From an uncultured Porphyromonadaceae bacterium (lineage in GTDB: Bacteria; Bacteroidota; Bacteroidia; Bacteroidales; Muribaculaceae), in assembly GCA_947175665.1 (NCBI GenBank), contig CAMWNR010000003.1, forward strand, positions 1 through 50,740: a stretch of DNA of 50,740 nt, read 5' to 3'. A model generated the notes under the pieces. That model worked only from the letters and a program-made list of their open reading frames with translations. It had not been told where the DNA came from and searched no databases. The position numbers and the translations under genes were made by a program. This document shows positions 48,263 through 50,740 of this stretch, piece by piece (position 1 is the stretch's first letter; every line of letters starts with the position of its first letter).

Positions 48263-48376
48263 GTGTCAGATTGAATATTAGCATCGGTGTAATTTAGCGT
48301 CAACGAAATTAATATTCACCGACTACCTTGCGTAACCCCGTAACTCCAAACCGAAAGGATATATAAGTATTTATAG

Positions 48377-48417
48377 CAGAAGAGGTTGTATCGCGCGTTG
48401 CGATACAACCTCTTCTG
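48377..48417. terminator. Bidirectional terminator between the M6 protease and dnaJ
   Basis: A perfect 18-bp stem (48377-48394 with 48400-48417) with loop GCGTT, followed by TTT on the + strand. It separates two convergent genes and can end both transcripts. Confidence 0.85.
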
Positions 48418-48453
48418 TTTGACACATCCGGATATTATGTATGTTATGTTATA

Positions 48454-49665
48454 TCAATCTACTCCACGATTCTCTTTATTAAAGATGTGTCTAAGTCGTG
48501 AAAATATTCGTTTTGAAGTTGCCTCGGTCGGTACTATATTGGGCTGGTCTTTAAGACTCTCAATAGCACTCTTCTCTGCATCTGTGAGGTTTTCAGGTAT
48601 ATACACCATTACATTTACAAGCAGATCACCTTTTACAGTGCTATTCATCTTGGGTAATCCTTTGCCACGCAGACGCAACACCTTACCCGGCTGAGTACCG
48701 GCAGGTATCTTAAGTCGAGCGCGACCCTCTACTGTCGGCACTTCGGCTGCACCGCCTAAGGCCGCTGTCGGGAAGTCAAGCATCAGATTATAGATCAGAT
48801 CAATACCATCCCTGATGAGTTCTGAGTTCTTCTCTTCCTGTATCACAATAAGAAGGTCACCGTTTACACCTCCGTGACGCGGGGCATTACCCTGACCGCG
48901 AAGTGTGAGTACCATTCCGTCTTCTACACCGGCGGGAATCTTGAAACTAACTATTTCATCTTTCTTGGTTACACCGGTGCCGTTGCAATATGTACAGGGT
49001 TCGGAGATAATCTTCCCCTCACCGTTACAGGTGGGACAAACATGCTGAGTCTGCTGGGCACCAAACATTGTCTGGCGTACGCTTGACACATACCCGCTAC
49101 CATGACAGGTATCACACGTCTTAAATGCAGTACCATCTTTGGCACCTGTACCTTTACAGTGTTCACACGCTACCATACGGGGTATCTTAAGTTTCTTCTC
49201 TACCCCATTCATAATATCTTTCAGGCTCACCTTGACAGTGATACGCAGATCGGTACCTTTATTTACCCGTTTGCGCGGTGCGCCACCTGTTGCGCCTTCA
49301 AATCCACTTGCACCCCAATGGCCACGACCACCGCCACCAAACATATCGCCGAAGATATCTCCGAAATTGGCAAAGATATCTTCCATGCTCATACCACCGC
49401 CGTAGGAGTAACCTCCGGCATCTCCTCCGAATCCTTGAGGACCCATAGAGTGACCGAAGCGATCATACTTGGCCCGTTTATCAGCGTCACTGAGTACATC
49501 GTATGCCTCAGCCGCCTCCTTAAACTTCTCCTCAGCCTCTTTATCATCCGGATTACGGTCCGGGTGATACTTGACGGCCATCTTACGGTATGCTTTCTTT
49601 ATTTCATCGGCCGATGCGTCTTTACTTACGCCCAGCACGTCATAATAATCTCTCTTTTCTGCCAT
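48454..49665 (-). CDS. dnaJ: Chaperone protein DnaJ
   Basis: Hsp40 co-chaperone that stimulates DnaK. The ATG at 49665 ([13 protein letters not shown], 403 aa) is chosen over the ORF start 6 codons earlier because DnaJ proteins begin here. The J domain contains the HPD motif ([10 protein letters not shown]), followed by a Gly-rich linker. Four zinc-binding repeats are present ([32 protein letters not shown]), then the C-terminal substrate-binding domains. It follows grpE by 34 bp. Confidence 0.97.
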   Translation of the reverse strand: MAEKRDYYDVLGVSKDASADEIKKAYRKMAVKYHPDRNPDDKEAEEKFKEAAEAYDVLSDADKRAKYDRFGHSMGPQGFGGDAGGYSYGGGMSMEDIFANFGDIFGDMFGGGGRGHWGASGFEGATGGAPRKRVNKGTDLRITVKVSLKDIMNGVEKKLKIPRMVACEHCKGTGAKDGTAFKTCDTCHGSGYVSSVRQTMFGAQQTQHVCPTCNGEGKIISEPCTYCNGTGVTKKDEIVSFKIPAGVEDGMVLTLRGQGNAPRHGGVNGDLLIVIQEEKNSELIRDGIDLIYNLMLDFPTAALGGAAEVPTVEGRARLKIPAGTQPGKVLRLRGKGLPKMNSTVKGDLLVNVMVYIPENLTDAEKSAIESLKDQPNIVPTEATSKRIFSRLRHIFNKENRGVD

Positions 49666-49699
49666 CTCACTCTGTTTTTTCAATAAGTAAGTATCTTTA

Positions 49700-50284
49700 T
49701 TATTGACCTACCACAACCTTGGCATGACGCAGCACTTTGTCATTGATCATGTAGCCTTTTTCTACAGTATCAAGGATTTTACCCTTCATTGCCTCATCGG
49801 GTACCGGTACCACAGAGATCGCTTCATGCTTATCAGCATCAAACTCCTTCTCCTCAGGATCAAACTCTTTGACACCGTTCTGAGCAAGATACTTGACAAG
49901 TTTATTGTAGATCAACAACATACCCTCTTTGACATCATTTGCATTTTCTGCATTTTCAGAAGCCTTGATGCCTCGTTCAAAGTCATCTACAATCGGGAGT
50001 AGTCCTTTAAGTACATTCTCACCGGCATTGCGGATAATCTCTGATTTCTCCTTCAGGGTACGCTTGCGGAAGTTGTCAAATTCTGCCATAAGGAAGAGAT
50101 ACTCTTTCTTTTCTTTTGCGAGTTCTTCCTGCAGTTTGTCAATCTCGGAAATCTCCACCTCGGCTGCCTCGGGATCATTGTCGAGTGTCACACCTTCGGC
50201 CTCGTTCAGTTCCTCTGCCTGTTGCGATACTGCTTCCTGAGCCTCCTCCTGAGGGTTCTCTACAAATTCGTCTTTATTTTTCAT
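49700..50284 (-). CDS. grpE: Nucleotide exchange factor GrpE
   Basis: Releases ADP from DnaK. The ATG at 50284 ([10 protein letters not shown], 194 aa) is preferred over the ORF start 9 codons upstream. An acidic, disordered N-terminus precedes a long coiled coil ([31 protein letters not shown]). The C-terminal beta domain ends [17 protein letters not shown], the family signature. It forms a heat-shock pair with dnaJ. A TAGCACTC just upstream resembles half of a CIRCE box, but the second half is absent. Confidence 0.96.
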   Translation of the reverse strand: MKNKDEFVENPQEEAQEAVSQQAEELNEAEGVTLDNDPEAAEVEISEIDKLQEELAKEKKEYLFLMAEFDNFRKRTLKEKSEIIRNAGENVLKGLLPIVDDFERGIKASENAENANDVKEGMLLIYNKLVKYLAQNGVKEFDPEEKEFDADKHEAISVVPVPDEAMKGKILDTVEKGYMINDKVLRHAKVVVGQ

Positions 50285-50663
50285 AATGATATATCTTTTT
50301 AATAATAGCACTCTTAAGAATATATCCGGATTTAACTGAATTATTTTATCATCTTAATCCTGTGGCGTCTTTCCATCAACGTCTATATGCTTTAGGCTTA
50401 ACAACCCTATACACTACGCGATGCTGACGTATTAAATCCTGATTAATCCTAAGATTCTACTAAAATTATATACAATTACTATTCCAAAAATATTAAAAAG
50501 AACCTCTATCGAAATAATATTTACTCATTTTGAGAGGATTTCTACTATTCCAACAAAAAATCAAGGTTACAAGTTCGGTAAAGCCGGTTATGATTTTTGA
50601 ATTTAAAAACCGAATACCGCCCCCGAGTATCAACCACAAACACCAATATCAATCACTTAATTC
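50285..50663. other. Gene-free region upstream of grpE
   Basis: AT-rich stretch with no supportable ORF. TATTTTTG (50492-50485, - strand) fits the -7 consensus for grpE but lacks a clear -33 partner. I see no other structure until the repeats that close the window. Confidence 0.5.
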
Positions 50664-50740
50664 TTAATAACTGATACTTAATAACTAATAACTGATACTT
50701 AATAACTAATAACTGATACTTAATAACTAATAACTGATAC
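50664..50740. repeat. 21-bp tandem repeat array at the window end
   Basis: One truncated unit (50664-50677) is followed by three identical 21-bp units, TTAATAACTAATAACTGATAC (50678-50698, 50699-50719, 50720-50740). Each unit is itself three heptamers (TAATAAC-like). The window stops at a unit boundary, so the array may continue. Confidence 0.9.

Noticed and set aside
50305-50313. CIRCE heat-shock operator before grpE
   Set aside because: Only one half-like TAGCACTC is present; the inverted GAGTGCTAA half is missing.

Overview
The window looks like chromosomal DNA of an anaerobic Bacteroidales bacterium, most likely Muribaculaceae-like (family placement is inference from gene content). Pointers are a complex I gene set without nuoE, nuoF and nuoG, a fused nuoCD, the debranching enzyme / GT4 / GH57 glycogen cluster, Omp28-type and sorting-domain-like secreted proteins, and promoters with the Bacteroidetes -33 TTTG / -7 TAnnTTTG pattern. 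I see no IS element, prophage, CRISPR array, tRNA or rRNA.

Layout. 1-5250: glycogen debranching enzyme, GT4 glycogen synthase and a GH57 protein whose predicted acid/base residue is replaced (+ strand). 5253-8243: large duplicated secreted protein (- strand) with a leader built from five tandem repeats. 8637-11510: a phosphoethanolamine-transferase-like membrane enzyme and a membrane-anchored PHP-domain protein (- strand). 11582-29406: about 18 kb of respiratory genes on the - strand. 29564-32894: lipoprotein and TonB-dependent receptor. 33219-35401: L-serine ammonia-lyase and ribonuclease Z (+). 35522-37555: Omp28-like secreted protein. 37938-45610: an alpha-2-macroglobulin, a Spy/CpxP-like protein and a putative anti-sigma factor, divergent from an ECF sigma factor. 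45775-48262: outer-membrane barrel and M6-type metalloprotease (+). 48454-50284: grpE-dnaJ (-). The window ends inside a 21-bp tandem array.

The most striking feature is the respiratory block. In transcription order it reads nuoA-B-CD-H, then atpD-C-B-E-F-H-A-G, then nuoI-J-K-L-M-N. A complete F1Fo ATP synthase operon lies between nuoH and nuoI, with short junctions (38 bp and 10 bp), one good promoter in front of nuoA and none recognised inside. Several spacers carry strong stem-loops. Two of these, directly after the nuoCD and atpF stop codons, share a 5' sequence and look like copies of one palindromic element. The proton pump and the ATP-forming enzyme are therefore probably made from one regulated transcript, with RNA structures available to tune the stoichiometry.

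Other themes are three secreted proteins with similar C-terminal domains and an envelope-stress locus linking an ECF sigma factor to a protease-inhibitor-like macroglobulin. All family calls rest on motif recognition by eye; no database search was run.
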